A stretch of 64,000 bases of DNA from Sporosarcina globispora (GCF_001274725.1 NZ_LGUF01000007.1:2480430-2544429), one strand, 5' to 3'; shown: positions 1 through 10,014, counted from the first letter of the stretch. A program made the numbers and translations. Notes: generated by a model from the sequence alone, not told the origin.

Positions 1-545
<545 letters not shown>

Positions 546-748
546 AAAACGAAAAGCAGAGGCGGCTTAATCAGCCCCGACAAGCATAAGACAAGCGCTG
601 CAGGAAGGAGTTATCCTTCCGGAAGTGATTGGCTTATGACCTCGTGGGGCTAGCCGCCGGAGCTGGACAACGCATTGGTGAATACTCGGCAAATACTTCT
701 TCATGCATTATCTAGTTTTGAAGGAACGAAGTTTCTTCAGCCAAATAG
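546..748 (+). other. 23S-5S internal spacer
   Basis: This spacer of about 200 bases joins 23S and 5S in one transcript. It holds a GGAAGGAG/CTTCC-type hairpin near 602-622 and no tRNA gene that I can fold. No tRNA cluster follows the 5S gene either, so this rRNA operon ends without trailing tRNAs. Confidence 0.75.
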
Positions 749-865
<117 letters not shown>

Positions 866-870
866 ATTAT

Positions 871-899
871 AAAAGAGCACCTGATAGGTGCTCTTTTTT
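871..899 (+). terminator. rRNA operon terminator
   Basis: AGAGCACC and GGTGCTCT form a perfect stem, followed by a run of T. It lies a few bases after the 5S 3' end. Confidence 0.93.
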
Positions 900-1360
900 G
901 TGTGTCTGGTTGAAAAAGATAGGAAACTGAATCATAACATCTTATTTGGACGGAAAAAGGATTATCTTTTAAGAAAACATAAAATATATGCGCCGCTCCT
1001 GCCCGCATCTGCATCACTTTTTCCATTTATGCGTCTCTTTCAATCAAATATGTGTCAGAATTTCATTTTATGTGCCACTTCCAATTTCACCGCCTGTTTT
1101 AGATTCCTTATCTGATCTTCACAAAGAATGATTGTGCAAAATGTTAGATAAAGTTCAAAACATGCAAGATAAACCCCAATACATGCTAAATAAACCTAGC
1201 AAACTGCACCACAGCTTCAAAGAATTATTGACTCCGTGACCACTCTGCAAGTTCAGACAGCTATTCTCGGGCATATATATCTTCTGTCTGAAGACGCATT
1301 AAGTTCAGACAGCTTTTCCTGGTTTTCTCCATCTTCTGTCCAAATGAATTGAATATGTAC
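900..1360. other. Intergenic region with short degenerate repeats
   Basis: I see no convincing gene in these 460 bases. At about 1139-1200 there are three imperfect copies of a roughly 20-base unit of the type ACATGCnAAATAAAcc. At 1249-1291 and 1300-1341 a unit beginning AAGTTCAGACAGCT occurs twice. In the first copy TTCAGACAG (1252-1260) can pair with CTGTCTGAA (1283-1291). Confidence 0.5.
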
Positions 1361-1984
1361 TTAAAACAAAAGTTTATAAGCCTGCATCCCAAAATATATA
1401 CCAAAGCCAATTAATGATAAGCCAGATAATATAGAAATTAGAGCGAGAACCTTTCCAGTTAAAAATCTTCTGAAGCTGCTCGCCACAGCAGCCATCGTTA
1501 TGTCCCAGAGAAGAAGGCCTGTAAAAATTGCACCGCTATATAAAATGACATGGACCTTGTCATATTCTGCTGCTGTTTTCGCCAGGATAGAACCATAAAT
1601 GCCAAGCCAAAATAGTATAGTTAAAGGATTTGATAATGACATAAGAAAGCCCGACATGAAAGATTTAACTCCAGATTCATCTTTGGACCTATAGCTTGAA
1701 ACTACTTTCCCGGCACTTAATAGAGTTTCCAGTCCTGTGTATACAAGTACGAACAATCCAAAACACCATAAAAAAGCTTTCATGAATGGAATCTCAAGAA
1801 AGTGTACAACCCCTAGATAAACTGCTGCCATATATATGGCATCTGCTGCCATAGCTCCCAGTCCCACCAGCCAGGCATGGAAAAAGCCATTTTTAATTCC
1901 TTTATCCAACTGTGCAGCATTAATGGGACCGATTGGCGCTGCCAGCGACAGACCCAAGAAAACATAGCCTAGAAATATGCTCAT
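1361..1984 (-). CDS. LysE family amino acid exporter
   Basis: A 207-residue membrane protein of the LysE/RhtB superfamily, which exports amino acids or related small molecules. The N-terminus carries the family motif APIGPIN (about residues 16-22), followed by hydrophobic segments and a conserved SNPLTILFWLGIY block in the middle. I chose the ATG at 1984 because GGGAG lies 10 bases upstream and the protein then starts in the first helix (MSIFLGYVFLG). A longer frame to 2134 adds 50 residues with no family character. Substrate unknown. Confidence 0.85.
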   Translation of the reverse strand: MSIFLGYVFLGLSLAAPIGPINAAQLDKGIKNGFFHAWLVGLGAMAADAIYMAAVYLGVVHFLEIPFMKAFLWCFGLFVLVYTGLETLLSAGKVVSSYRSKDESGVKSFMSGFLMSLSNPLTILFWLGIYGSILAKTAAEYDKVHVILYSGAIFTGLLLWDITMAAVASSFRRFLTGKVLALISILSGLSLIGFGIYFGMQAYKLLF

Positions 1985-2234
1985 ATAGGTACAGCTCCCA
2001 ACTTCCATAATCCATTTGTACAAAGTGTATTCGGTGTATTGGAAGGATAGGACAACTTTTAAACGAGGAACCAATATTGTTGTTAAACAGAAGGTTTTCC
2101 AATAAGATGGCACATTAATTAAAATATCTTCCAAAACGCAGAAGGCTTATTTATTTCATATTTTTGTCTTAGTAAGCATAAATTTTTCATCCATGCAAAA
2201 AATAAAATGAAAAAAGCAGAGGAGAGTGATACTT

Positions 2235-2414
2235 ATGGATGCAAAACGAGTGAAGCAAATTCTTTCATCATCAGCGGATATTGAAGTAAAATACAATGGT
2301 TCTTCCGTCTGGATCGACAAGCTGAATGAGGATGGAAGAACAGCTACGGTACATTTGCGAGGTCCTCTTGAAGAAAGATCCGAGGTAGAAATTGCAGAAC
2401 TGAAAGAATTGTAA
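2235..2414 (+). CDS. sspH: Small acid-soluble spore protein, H family
   Basis: A 59-residue protein that begins MDAKRVKQILSSSADIEV and continues with the YNGSSVWIDKL block typical of H-type minor SASPs, which are made in the forespore and packed in the spore core. The ATG at 2235 has AGAGGAG about 10 bases upstream. An earlier in-frame GTG (2226) overlaps the ribosome site and is unlikely. It converges on the small gene at 2446-2601 across a shared hairpin. The spore role rests on family resemblance. Confidence 0.82.
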   Translation: MDAKRVKQILSSSADIEVKYNGSSVWIDKLNEDGRTATVHLRGPLEERSEVEIAELKEL

Positions 2415-2424
2415 ATATGATCAT

Positions 2425-2446
2425 AAGCCGCCAATGTTGGCGGCTT
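2425..2446. terminator. Bidirectional terminator
   Basis: AAGCCGCC-aatgtt-GGCGGCTT forms a perfect 8-bp stem between convergent genes. The TAA of the minus-strand gene touches its right edge. Confidence 0.8.
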
Positions 2447-2601
2447 TACTCTATATTATCCTGATTGGACTCAGTTTCTGTCTGTTCATTTAAATCCTGA
2501 TTCTCAGCTGAAGCAAAGTTTACTGACTGCAGGCTAATATCTTTATCAATTCCATATAAGTCTTTGCCGATGTCTTTAGGATATTTATGCTTTCTATCCA
2601 T
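2446..2601 (-). CDS. Small hypothetical protein, 51 residues
   Basis: A short minus-strand frame beginning MDRKHKYPKDIGKDLYGI and ending in an acidic, Gln/Asn-rich tail. A strong site GGAGGG lies 8 bases upstream of the ATG, and the stop abuts the shared terminator, which makes it a believable gene despite its size. It is hydrophilic, with no membrane segment or cysteine. I do not recognise a family. Confidence 0.6.
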   Translation of the reverse strand: MDRKHKYPKDIGKDLYGIDKDISLQSVNFASAENQDLNEQTETESNQDNIE

Positions 2602-2715
2602 ATCAGCTGCCCTCCTTTAATTAAGTGTTTCCGTTAGTATAAACAGAGAATTCAATATCATGAAAGGGAATTTGTACATAAAAACCCGGAATTTATTTCA
2701 TTTTAAGTTTTAGGC

Positions 2716-2745
2716 TTTACATAGGATACCGGGGTATAATATGAT
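2716..2745 (+). promoter_or_regulatory. csoR promoter with CsoR-like operator
   Basis: TTTACA (2716-2721), an 18-base spacer and TATGAT (2740-2745) give a plausible sigma-A promoter. The perfect palindrome ATACCGGGGTAT (2726-2737) sits inside the spacer. It resembles the G/C-centred, TAT-flanked operators of CsoR repressors, which fits autoregulation. Confidence 0.7.
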
Positions 2746-2767
2746 AAGTATAAAGGAGGCTGATCAA

Positions 2768-3109
2768 ATGGCTTTTGAATTGGAAAATGATGAGTTATCG
2801 TCTGAAAGCTGCTGTTCGATTGAATCGGAGCGAAAAAGTCATCATTCAGAAAAAGTTAAAAAGAATTTGACGACCCGTTTAAATCGGATTGAAGGGCAAA
2901 TACGCGGAATAAAAGGACTTATTGACAGAGATGTGTATTGTGACGATATAATAACACAAATTTCTGCAACTCAGTCTGCATTGAATAGTGTAGCAAAGCT
3001 TTTGCTTGAAGGCCATTTGAAAAGCTGTGTGGTTGAAAGAATCCACGAAGGCGATGACGAAGTGCTGGATGAATTTTTAGTCACTATCCAAAAGCTAATG
3101 AAAAAATAA
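2768..3109 (+). CDS. csoR: Copper-sensing repressor CsoR
   Basis: A 113-residue DUF156/CsoR-family repressor. In this family Cu(I) binding releases operator DNA. The ligand set is present: Cys58 (DVYCDD), His83 and Cys87 (GHLKSC). The N-terminal 30 residues are an extra hydrophilic tail with a CC pair and HH pair. The ATG at 2768 has AAGGAGG 8 bases upstream; the longer frame from 2741 starts inside the promoter. It is followed after 17 bases by copZ, and copA has its own similar operator. Confidence 0.93.
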   Translation: MAFELENDELSSESCCSIESERKSHHSEKVKKNLTTRLNRIEGQIRGIKGLIDRDVYCDDIITQISATQSALNSVAKLLLEGHLKSCVVERIHEGDDEVLDEFLVTIQKLMKK

Positions 3110-3126
3110 TGGGAGGTTTACTTATT

Positions 3127-3333
3127 ATGGAGAACTTAACTTTGAAAGTAAGCGGAATGTCATGCGGACATTGTGTAAAAGCAGTAGAAGGAAGTGTCGG
3201 AAAATTAAATGGTGTAGATAAAGTATCTGTTGACCTTGAAAATGGTCAGGTGCAGGTTCAATTTGACGCTTCAGCAGTTACACTTGAACAAATCAAAGAA
3301 ACAATTGACGATCAAGGGTATGATGTAGAGTAA
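3127..3333 (+). CDS. copZ: Copper chaperone CopZ
   Basis: A 68-residue heavy-metal-associated (HMA) domain protein with the Cu(I)-binding motif GMSCGHC near the N-terminus and the DQGYDVE end typical of CopZ. It carries copper in the cytoplasm to CopA and CsoR. The ATG at 3127 has GGGAGGT 10 bases upstream. It is probably co-transcribed with csoR. Confidence 0.95.
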   Translation: MENLTLKVSGMSCGHCVKAVEGSVGKLNGVDKVSVDLENGQVQVQFDASAVTLEQIKETIDDQGYDVE

Positions 3334-3424
3334 CATAATTAGGAAGGAACGTGTGAAAAATAGCACGTTCTCTTTTTTTATAATAGTTGGGTGCAAAATG
3401 AGAAATTTGTCTAGTTTTTTTTGA

Positions 3425-3458
3425 TTGACATATAGGGTAGTGGGGTATAGTATATAAT
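3425..3458 (+). promoter_or_regulatory. copA promoter with second CsoR-like operator
   Basis: A consensus TTGACA (3425-3430) is followed by TAGTAT or TATAAT. The segment between contains TAGGGTAGTGGGGTATA (3433-3449), which shares its right half GGGGTATA with the csoR operator. copA is therefore likely controlled separately by CsoR. Confidence 0.65.
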
Positions 3459-3493
3459 TATAAACAATATCTTTAAACAAAGGAGTGAGAGTT

Positions 3494-5917
3494 ATGGGTG
3501 ATGCAGCCCTTAAGGAAGTTCACCTTCCAATAACAGGTATGACATGTGCAGCTTGTTCTTCCCGAATTGAGAAGGGGTTAAATAAGCTGGATGGCGTACA
3601 GGAGGCAACTGTCAATCTTGCACTGGAAAAAGCAGCAATTAAATATAATCCTGAAGTAACTTCTGTCGAAACATTTGAGAAAAAAATAGAGGATCTCGGT
3701 TATGCAGTTGTATCCGAGAAAGCAGAGTTCGAGTTGCTGGGTATGACATGCGCAGCTTGTTCGGGAAGAATTGAAAAAGGACTGCATAAGCTTGCAGGCG
3801 TCAAACATGCTGCAGTCAATTTAGCTCTTGAAACTGCCACAGTTGAATACAATCCTGAACAAGTGTCTGTACAGGACATGATAAAAAAGGTGGAACACTT
3901 AGGGTATCAAGCGAAGGTAAAAGTGGACCAAGATCAGGATATCGAAAATTTTCGGGAAAAGGAAATTGAAAAACAAAAAGGCAAATTTATTTTCTCATTA
4001 ATTCTTTCCATCCCTTTATTTTGGTCCATGGTTGGACATTTCGAGTTTACATCATTTATTTTTGTTCCCGATATGTTTATGAATCCGTGGGTGCAGCTGG
4101 CGCTTGCTGCTCCTGTGCAATTTTTCATAGGAAAGCAATTTTATGTCGGGGCATATAAGGCATTGAAAAATAAGAGCGCTAATATGGATGTGCTGGTTGC
4201 GCTCGGTACTTCTGCTGCCTTTTTCTATAGCTTGTACCAATCAATTTTATCAATTGGCAGCAATGCACAAATGGTTGAACTCTATTATGAAACAAGTGCC
4301 ATCCTCATAACATTAATAATTTTAGGCAAGCTATTTGAGGCACGGGCTAAGGGGCGTTCTTCTGAAGCGATTAAAAAGCTTATGGGACTGCAGGCAAAAA
4401 CAGCAACTGTCTTAAGGGAAGGGGAAGAAATTGAAATTCCCCTTGAGGAAGTTATTGCAGGCGATATCATATTTATAAAGCCAGGTGAAAAAATTCCAGT
4501 GGATGGTGAAATTATCGAAGGACAGTCTGCTTTGGATGAATCAATGCTGACAGGGGAAAGCGTACCTGTTGATAAAAAAGAAGGCGACACAGTTATTGGG
4601 TCTACCATTAATAAAAATGGCTTCCTGAAAATTAAAGCGACTAAAGTTGGCAAAGATACAGCCTTGTCACAGATTATTAAAGTGGTTGAAGAAGCGCAAG
4701 GTTCAAAAGCCCCCATACAGCGAATGGCAGACAAAATTTCGGGGATATTCGTTCCTATTGTTGTGACCATAGCAATGATTACATTCCTGGTCTGGTATAT
4801 TTGGGTAAGTCCTGGAAATTTTGCAGAAGCACTCGAAAAATTGATTGCCGTTCTGGTGATTGCATGTCCATGTGCTCTAGGTCTGGCGACGCCAACCTCA
4901 ATAATGGCAGGCTCTGGCCGAGCAGCGGAATATGGGGTTCTTTTTAAAGGAGGAGAGCACCTGGAGCTCACACATGAAATCACTACAGTCGTTCTTGATA
5001 AAACTGGAACAGTTACTCATGGCAAACCAGTTTTAACTGATGTGATTGTGGAAGGCAGCCTAGAGGAAAGCACATTTCTCCAGCTAGTAGGCTCAGCGGA
5101 GAAACAGTCAGAGCATCCATTGGCTGAAGCGATTGTAAAGGGAATAAAGGATAAAGGAATCACATTATTAAGCTCTGAAGTATTTGAAGCCATTCCCGGG
5201 TATGGAATTAAAGCAAAAGTGGATGGTAAAGATCTTCTGATAGGAACAAGAAGATTAATGGAAAAGTACGATATTACTGTCCACTCAGCACAGCCAGGAA
5301 TGGAAACACTCGAAGAAAATGGAAAAACAGCGATGCTTGTCGCGATTGATGGCAAGTATGCTGGCATCGTTGCTGTAGCTGATACAGTGAAGGAGACTTC
5401 CAGAGATGCAATCAAACGCTTAAAGAAACTGGGGCTTGAAGTCGTTATGATTACGGGAGATAACAAACGTACAGCTCAGGCAATTGCTGAGGAAGTTGGC
5501 ATAGACTCTGCAATTGCAGAAGTTCTTCCTGAAGGTAAGGCAGATGAAGTAAAAAAACTTCAGGATCAGGGAAAAAAAGTCGCCATGGTCGGCGATGGCA
5601 TAAACGATGCACCTGCACTTGCTGTAGCTGATATTGGGATGGCGATTGGAACCGGTACAGATGTTGCAATGGAAGCAGCTGATATAACTCTAATGAGAGG
5701 GGATTTAAATAGTATTGCAGATGCCATCTTAATGAGTAAAAAAACCATTAGAAATATAAAACAGAACCTGTTCTGGGCATTTGCATACAACACGCTTGGA
5801 ATCCCAGTAGCTGCATTAGGCTTCCTTGCACCTTGGCTTGCCGGCGCAGCAATGGCGTTCAGCTCCGTATCTGTCGTTTTGAACGCACTTCGATTACAAA
5901 GAGTAAAAATAAAGTGA
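3494..5917 (+). CDS. copA: Copper-exporting P1B-type ATPase CopA
   Basis: An 807-residue Cu(I) efflux ATPase of the cell membrane. Two N-terminal HMA domains carry GMTCAAC (Cys18/Cys21 and Cys86/Cys89). The transmembrane copper site CPC is at 458-460, the phosphorylated Asp is in DKTGT at about 502, SEHP lies in the nucleotide domain, and GDGINDAP is at about 700. The ATG at 3494 has AAAGGAG 8 bases upstream. The frame is intact. The last codons and the stop (KIK, then TGA) lie inside an intergenic repeat that also ends padR. Confidence 0.97.
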   Translation: MGDAALKEVHLPITGMTCAACSSRIEKGLNKLDGVQEATVNLALEKAAIKYNPEVTSVETFEKKIEDLGYAVVSEKAEFELLGMTCAACSGRIEKGLHKLAGVKHAAVNLALETATVEYNPEQVSVQDMIKKVEHLGYQAKVKVDQDQDIENFREKEIEKQKGKFIFSLILSIPLFWSMVGHFEFTSFIFVPDMFMNPWVQLALAAPVQFFIGKQFYVGAYKALKNKSANMDVLVALGTSAAFFYSLYQSILSIGSNAQMVELYYETSAILITLIILGKLFEARAKGRSSEAIKKLMGLQAKTATVLREGEEIEIPLEEVIAGDIIFIKPGEKIPVDGEIIEGQSALDESMLTGESVPVDKKEGDTVIGSTINKNGFLKIKATKVGKDTALSQIIKVVEEAQGSKAPIQRMADKISGIFVPIVVTIAMITFLVWYIWVSPGNFAEALEKLIAVLVIACPCALGLATPTSIMAGSGRAAEYGVLFKGGEHLELTHEITTVVLDKTGTVTHGKPVLTDVIVEGSLEESTFLQLVGSAEKQSEHPLAEAIVKGIKDKGITLLSSEVFEAIPGYGIKAKVDGKDLLIGTRRLMEKYDITVHSAQPGMETLEENGKTAMLVAIDGKYAGIVAVADTVKETSRDAIKRLKKLGLEVVMITGDNKRTAQAIAEEVGIDSAIAEVLPEGKADEVKKLQDQGKKVAMVGDGINDAPALAVADIGMAIGTGTDVAMEAADITLMRGDLNSIADAILMSKKTIRNIKQNLFWAFAYNTLGIPVAALGFLAPWLAGAAMAFSSVSVVLNALRLQRVKIK

Positions 5918-6062
5918 AACTTCAATCGGTGGGGGTTTTCTTTATCCCCACTGATTGTTAGTTGAACCAATTGGGCCTTTAGGGCATTTTGACCCACACT
6001 TATTCTCCATTGGTTCCTCAGAGCCTTGAAGAGGGGTTTTACTGCCCGTTAGACTGCGATAA
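5909..6062 (+). repeat. Intergenic repeat, copy 1
   Basis: About 150 bases with a near relative in opposite orientation at 56325-56463. Shared blocks include AAAGTGAAACTTCAATC, CCACTGATTGTTAGTTGAAC and GCCCGTTAGACTGCGAT. The first part folds into a hairpin (GTGGGG/CCCCAC). The element begins at the copA stop codon. Its middle differs from copy 2 while both ends are conserved. Confidence 0.75.
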
Positions 6063-6097
6063 ATGAAAAAAACGTTAATTGGAAGGGGCCGATATAA

Positions 6098-6226
6098 ATG
6101 AAAAAATGGGCAGGTGCAGCAATTGCTTACCTCGTTCTTGTAATGGCAGGTTATGCTGCATATGATGCTTTTGTTGCTAAACCAGAGCCAGTACCTCATG
6201 ATATTGAGATGGAAAATCATGAATGA
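6098..6226 (+). CDS. Small single-span membrane protein, 42 residues
   Basis: A short frame, MKKWAGAAIAYLVLVMAGY and onward, with one hydrophobic segment (about residues 5-26) and an acidic tail ending in ENHE. GGAAGGGG lies about 9 bases upstream. It sits between the copA-side repeat and a GGGAAATCCTCCC-type hairpin (6241-6256) that may end it. Family unknown. Confidence 0.55.
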   Translation: MKKWAGAAIAYLVLVMAGYAAYDAFVAKPEPVPHDIEMENHE

Positions 6227-6322
6227 GAAATTGGAAGGCAGAGGGAAATCCTCCCTCTGCTCTTTTTCGTACATTTATGACTAAAAATTTGTAATCTATT
6301 TCTCTATATGATAGAATCATCT

Positions 6323-6334
6323 ACAATATATAGT
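6323..6334 (+). promoter_or_regulatory. NrdR-like box upstream of nrdA
   Basis: ACAATATATAGT matches the core of the NrdR box, the operator of the ribonucleotide reductase repressor. It lies just upstream of the cobalamin riboswitch, where the nrdAB promoter is expected. A clear second box at the usual spacing is not seen here; neighbouring AT-rich sequence could hold a weak one. Confidence 0.5.
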
Positions 6335-6367
6335 ATATATATTTACGTTAAAAACTACATATAGATC

Positions 6368-6540
6368 GTGATTGGTGTCCTTAGAGGACTTAATAGGGAA
6401 TTCGGTGAAAAACCGAAGCTGTCCCCGCAACTGTAAGTGCAGACGAAAAAAGCATGCCACTGTACAAAACGCTTCATGGCGATTGTATGGGAAGGGCTTT
6501 TAGTAGAATGAAGCACAAGCCAGGAGACCTGCCAGGGCGA
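6368..6540 (+). ncRNA. Cobalamin riboswitch
   Basis: The conserved pieces appear in order: TTGGTGTCC near the start, AATAGGGAA, the CGGTG/CACCG-type stem, CCCCGCAACTGTAAG, a GCCACTG segment near 6455, GGGAAGG and the B12 box AGCCAGGAGACCTGCC (6518-6533). It lies 145 bases upstream of nrdA and ahead of a terminator hairpin, so B12 binding should stop transcription of the B12-independent reductase. Confidence 0.93.
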
Positions 6541-6630
6541 TCGAAAGTTTCTTATCTTCGGGGATTGAGATGATGAAACGATTGCGTAATGGCCATTTAA
6601 AAACCTTCTGCCTGCTATTATACTATCGTT

Positions 6631-6666
6631 TGATCCGCTCATTTTCCGGGCGGATTTTTATTTTTG
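6631..6666 (+). terminator. Riboswitch-controlled terminator before nrdA
   Basis: ATCCGC and GCGGAT form a stem followed by TTTTTATTTTT, just before the nrdA ribosome site. This is the expected expression platform of the cobalamin riboswitch. Confidence 0.8.
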
Positions 6667-6684
6667 CCTTTAGGAGGAAGTAAG

Positions 6685-8907
6685 ATGGTCCAAACCATAC
6701 AACCAATAAAAATTGCAGAGGAACTTAAGACAGAATTTCCACAGCTCGGCATTGGACAACTATTAAATAGGTATGAAGAAATGAGCAAGCTAAATAGAGA
6801 GGCAGTGTATGACCAGCTTATACTGGATTGTTTATCATTTATCAGCATTGATGAGCCTGATTGGACTTTTGCTGCATCACGTCTGCTTCTTAAGAAGCTC
6901 TATATCGAGGCTGGAAAAAATAGAGAATGCCAGCCGGATGATTGCTACAAACATTTTTATACGTTAATTGAACGGCTGACAGCTTTGGGAATTTATGAAC
7001 AGGATTTATTAGATGTGTATTCTGTGAATGATATAAATGAGCTGGCCTATTTTATTAAGAAAGAAAATGACCGCTTATTTACATATTTGGGGCTGAAAAT
7101 GCTGGCTGACCGATATCTTGCCAGGGACAAACAGAAAAATCTCTATGAGCTTCCACAGGAACGATTCATGATCATCAGCATGGTGCTAATGAAAAAGGAG
7201 CCGAAGAGCAAGCGGCTTGAACTTGTAAAAGAAGCTTACTGGGCAATGAGTGGATTGTATATGACAGTTGCCACTCCAACACTGGCTAATGCAGGGAAAA
7301 ACTGGGGTCAGCTTTCAAGTTGTTTCATTGAGACCGTTGATGACAGTCTTGATTCCATATATGACAGCAATACCGATATTGCGTCACTGTCTAAAAATGG
7401 CGGAGGAATCGGAGTATATTTGGGGAAAATCCGCAGCAGAGGCAGTGATATTAAAGGATTTAAGGGGGCATCTTCAGGTGTGATTCCCTGGATGAAGCAG
7501 CTGAATAATACAGCAGTCAGTGTCGACCAGCTTGGACAAAGGCAGGGTGCTATAAGCGTCTATCTGGATGTCTGGCATAAAGATATATTCTCTTTCCTTG
7601 ATTCTAAACTTAATAATGGAGATGAAAGGCAGCGTACCCATGATTTATTCACGGGTGTCTGTATTCCGGATTTGTTTATGGAAAAAGTGGAATGCCGCGG
7701 ATATTGGTATTTATTTGATCCACATGAAGTCCGCAAGGTAATGGGTTTTTCTCTGGAGGATTTTTATGACGAAGGAGAAGGAGAAGGTTCATTCCGCCAG
7801 AAATATAAAGAGTGTATAGATAACCCGATTCTATCAAAGGAAAAAGTTCCTGCTATCGAGATAATGAAATCCATCATGAGAAGCCAGCTTGAAACCGGGA
7901 CACCATTCATGTTTTACCGGGATGAAGTTAATCGGAAAAATGCCAATTCGCATTGCGGGATGATTTATTGTACAAACCTGTGCACTGAGATTGTGCAAAA
8001 CCAAAGTATTACAAAGAGGATTGAAGAATATACAAGAGATGGAAGAATTATTATAGAAAAGCAGCCAGGAGACTTTGTTGTCTGCAATCTTTCATCCATC
8101 AATCTTGCAAGGGCCATGAGTGATGGAGTCCTTGAAAGGCTTGTGCCAATTCAGGTGCGAATGCTTGATAATGTCATTGATATTAATAGTATTCCGGTGC
8201 CGCAGGGCCAGATCACAAACCAAAAGTACCGTGCGATTGGATTGGGGACTTTTGGATGGCACCACCTTCTTGCACTGAAAAAAATAACATGGGAAAGTGA
8301 AGAAGCAGAAGAATTCGCTGACATTCTATATGAACAAATTGCTTATTTATCGATAAAAAGTTCTATGAACCTGGCAAAAGAAAAAGGAAGCTATTCAGCC
8401 TTTAAGGGCTCTGAATGGGAATCGGGTGCCTACTTTGAAAAACGGGGATATTTGGAGGCAGAGTCAGACATGGACTGGGATGCATTGAGCAGGGACGTAA
8501 GGGAATTCGGCGTCCGAAATGCCTATTTACTGGCGGTTGCCCCTAATGCATCAACTGCTTTAATTGCAGGAAGCACTCCAAGTATCGATCCAATATTCAA
8601 CAAGCAGTATTCTGAAGAGAAAAAGGATTATCGGATTCCTGTGACAGCTCCTGATATTAACAGTGAGACCATATGGTATTACAAATCTGCCTATCATATT
8701 AACCAGGAGTGGAGCATCAGGCAGAATGCAAACAGACAAAAACATATAGATCAAGCTATTTCATTTAATTTCTATATAACTAACAATATTAAAGCAATCG
8801 ATCTTTTGAATATGCACCTTTCAGCATGGAAGAAAAAATTAAAAACAACTTATTATGTCCGTTCAACTTCATCTGAGGTTGAAGATTGTGAATCTTGCTC
8901 AAGCTAA
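6685..8907 (+). CDS. nrdA: Class Ia ribonucleoside-diphosphate reductase, large subunit
   Basis: A 740-residue catalytic subunit that reduces ribonucleotides to deoxyribonucleotides. The redox cysteine is in QLSSCF (Cys213), the thiyl-radical site in NLCTE, the loop APNASTALIAGSTPS is present, and the C-terminal shuttle pair is CESC. The ATG at 6685 has TAGGAGGAAG 4 bases upstream; an in-frame TTG at 6664 lies in the terminator. No nrdI is next to it, which argues against class Ib. nrdB follows after 11 bases. Confidence 0.93.
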   Translation: MVQTIQPIKIAEELKTEFPQLGIGQLLNRYEEMSKLNREAVYDQLILDCLSFISIDEPDWTFAASRLLLKKLYIEAGKNRECQPDDCYKHFYTLIERLTALGIYEQDLLDVYSVNDINELAYFIKKENDRLFTYLGLKMLADRYLARDKQKNLYELPQERFMIISMVLMKKEPKSKRLELVKEAYWAMSGLYMTVATPTLANAGKNWGQLSSCFIETVDDSLDSIYDSNTDIASLSKNGGGIGVYLGKIRSRGSDIKGFKGASSGVIPWMKQLNNTAVSVDQLGQRQGAISVYLDVWHKDIFSFLDSKLNNGDERQRTHDLFTGVCIPDLFMEKVECRGYWYLFDPHEVRKVMGFSLEDFYDEGEGEGSFRQKYKECIDNPILSKEKVPAIEIMKSIMRSQLETGTPFMFYRDEVNRKNANSHCGMIYCTNLCTEIVQNQSITKRIEEYTRDGRIIIEKQPGDFVVCNLSSINLARAMSDGVLERLVPIQVRMLDNVIDINSIPVPQGQITNQKYRAIGLGTFGWHHLLALKKITWESEEAEEFADILYEQIAYLSIKSSMNLAKEKGSYSAFKGSEWESGAYFEKRGYLEAESDMDWDALSRDVREFGVRNAYLLAVAPNASTALIAGSTPSIDPIFNKQYSEEKKDYRIPVTAPDINSETIWYYKSAYHINQEWSIRQNANRQKHIDQAISFNFYITNNIKAIDLLNMHLSAWKKKLKTTYYVRSTSSEVEDCESCSS

Positions 8908-8918
8908 AGGGGAACCAT

Positions 8919-9956
8919 ATGAATACAATAAAAAAACGCCCAATCATTAATCAGTCGGCACCTAACAAATCAACTTCAATCATCAACGGCGAATGCTCCA
9001 ATATTCTTAATTGGGACGATGTTCGCTTCTCATGGGCATATCCGAAATATAAAAAAATGCTCGCTAACTTTTGGACGCCTTTTGAAATAAACATGTCACA
9101 GGACATTAAGCAATTTCCTGAATTAACGAAAAGCGAACAAGATGCATTCTTGAAAATTATTGGGCTGCTCGCATTGCTTGACAGCATTCAGACGGATTAT
9201 GCCGGAAAAGTTGCTGATTATATTACGGATTCAAGCATTTCAGCACTAATGATCATACTTGCACAGCAAGAGGTGATTCATAATCACTCTTATTCCTATG
9301 TTCTTTCAAGTCTTGTTCCAAAACAAAAACAGGATGAGGTCTTTGAATTCTGGCGGACAGAACCTATATTAGCTGAAAGAAACGAATTTGTTGTGAACGG
9401 ATATATAGATTTTGCTGAGAATCCGAGTGCAGAGAATCTGCTGAAATCTATTGTCTTTGATGTTGTTCTGGAAGGGCTATTCTTTTATTCCGGCTTCGCA
9501 TTCTTTTATCACCTGGCAAGAAATCAGAAAATGGTAGCCACCTCAACGATGATTAATTATATCAACCGGGATGAACAAATCCATGTTGATTTGTTTGTTA
9601 AAATGTTTAAAGAAATTCTGCAGGAAAATCCGGAGCTAAATACAAAGGAATTAAGTGAATTTGTACAGGAGACTTTTAAGCGAGCTGCTGAACTGGAAAT
9701 TGAATGGGCCCGCGATGTGATAGGCAGCAAAACAAAAGGCATCTTGCTGTCTGATGTTGAGGCATACATAAAATTTTATGCCAATGTCCGCTGCAATCAG
9801 CTTGGCTATGAACGGCCTTTTGAAGGCTATCGGACCAACCCGCTCCGCTGGATAGTAGCTTATGAGCAGGTTGACCATGGGAAGTCCGATTTCTTTGAAC
9901 AAAAATCACGGCAGTATACAAAAGTTCAAATTGATAATGGGTTTGATGAATTATAA
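8919..9956 (+). CDS. nrdB: Class Ia ribonucleotide reductase, small subunit
   Basis: A 345-residue ferritin-like subunit that supplies the radical. The iron and radical residues are visible: Asp in LLDSIQ, EVIHNHSY (Glu, His and radical Tyr with correct E-x2-H-x3-Y spacing), Glu in VLEGLFFYSG and RDEQIH. The ATG at 8919 has AAAGGGG about 6 bases upstream. It forms an operon with nrdA and ends at a strong terminator. Confidence 0.94.
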   Translation: MNTIKKRPIINQSAPNKSTSIINGECSNILNWDDVRFSWAYPKYKKMLANFWTPFEINMSQDIKQFPELTKSEQDAFLKIIGLLALLDSIQTDYAGKVADYITDSSISALMIILAQQEVIHNHSYSYVLSSLVPKQKQDEVFEFWRTEPILAERNEFVVNGYIDFAENPSAENLLKSIVFDVVLEGLFFYSGFAFFYHLARNQKMVATSTMINYINRDEQIHVDLFVKMFKEILQENPELNTKELSEFVQETFKRAAELEIEWARDVIGSKTKGILLSDVEAYIKFYANVRCNQLGYERPFEGYRTNPLRWIVAYEQVDHGKSDFFEQKSRQYTKVQIDNGFDEL

Positions 9957-9981
9957 AGCTCATCCGGATATATATAATAAA

Positions 9982-10013
9982 AAAGATTCTGCTTTGGCGC
10001 AGAATCTTTTTTT
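9982..10013 (+). terminator. nrdAB terminator
   Basis: AGATTCTG and CAGAATCT pair around TTTGGCG, with seven T after the stem. It also closes the convergent bioB transcript. Confidence 0.9.
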
Positions 10014-10014
10014 A

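Noticed and set aside
900..1360. CRISPR array or tRNA genes after the rRNA operon.
   Set aside because: The repeats are few, degenerate and irregularly spaced. No cloverleaf with a TTCGANTC arm is visible.
4285..4983. Long minus-strand open frame opposite copA.
   Set aside because: It lies wholly inside copA, has no ribosome site and its protein is Ser/Ile/Pro-rich in the way typical of antisense shadows.
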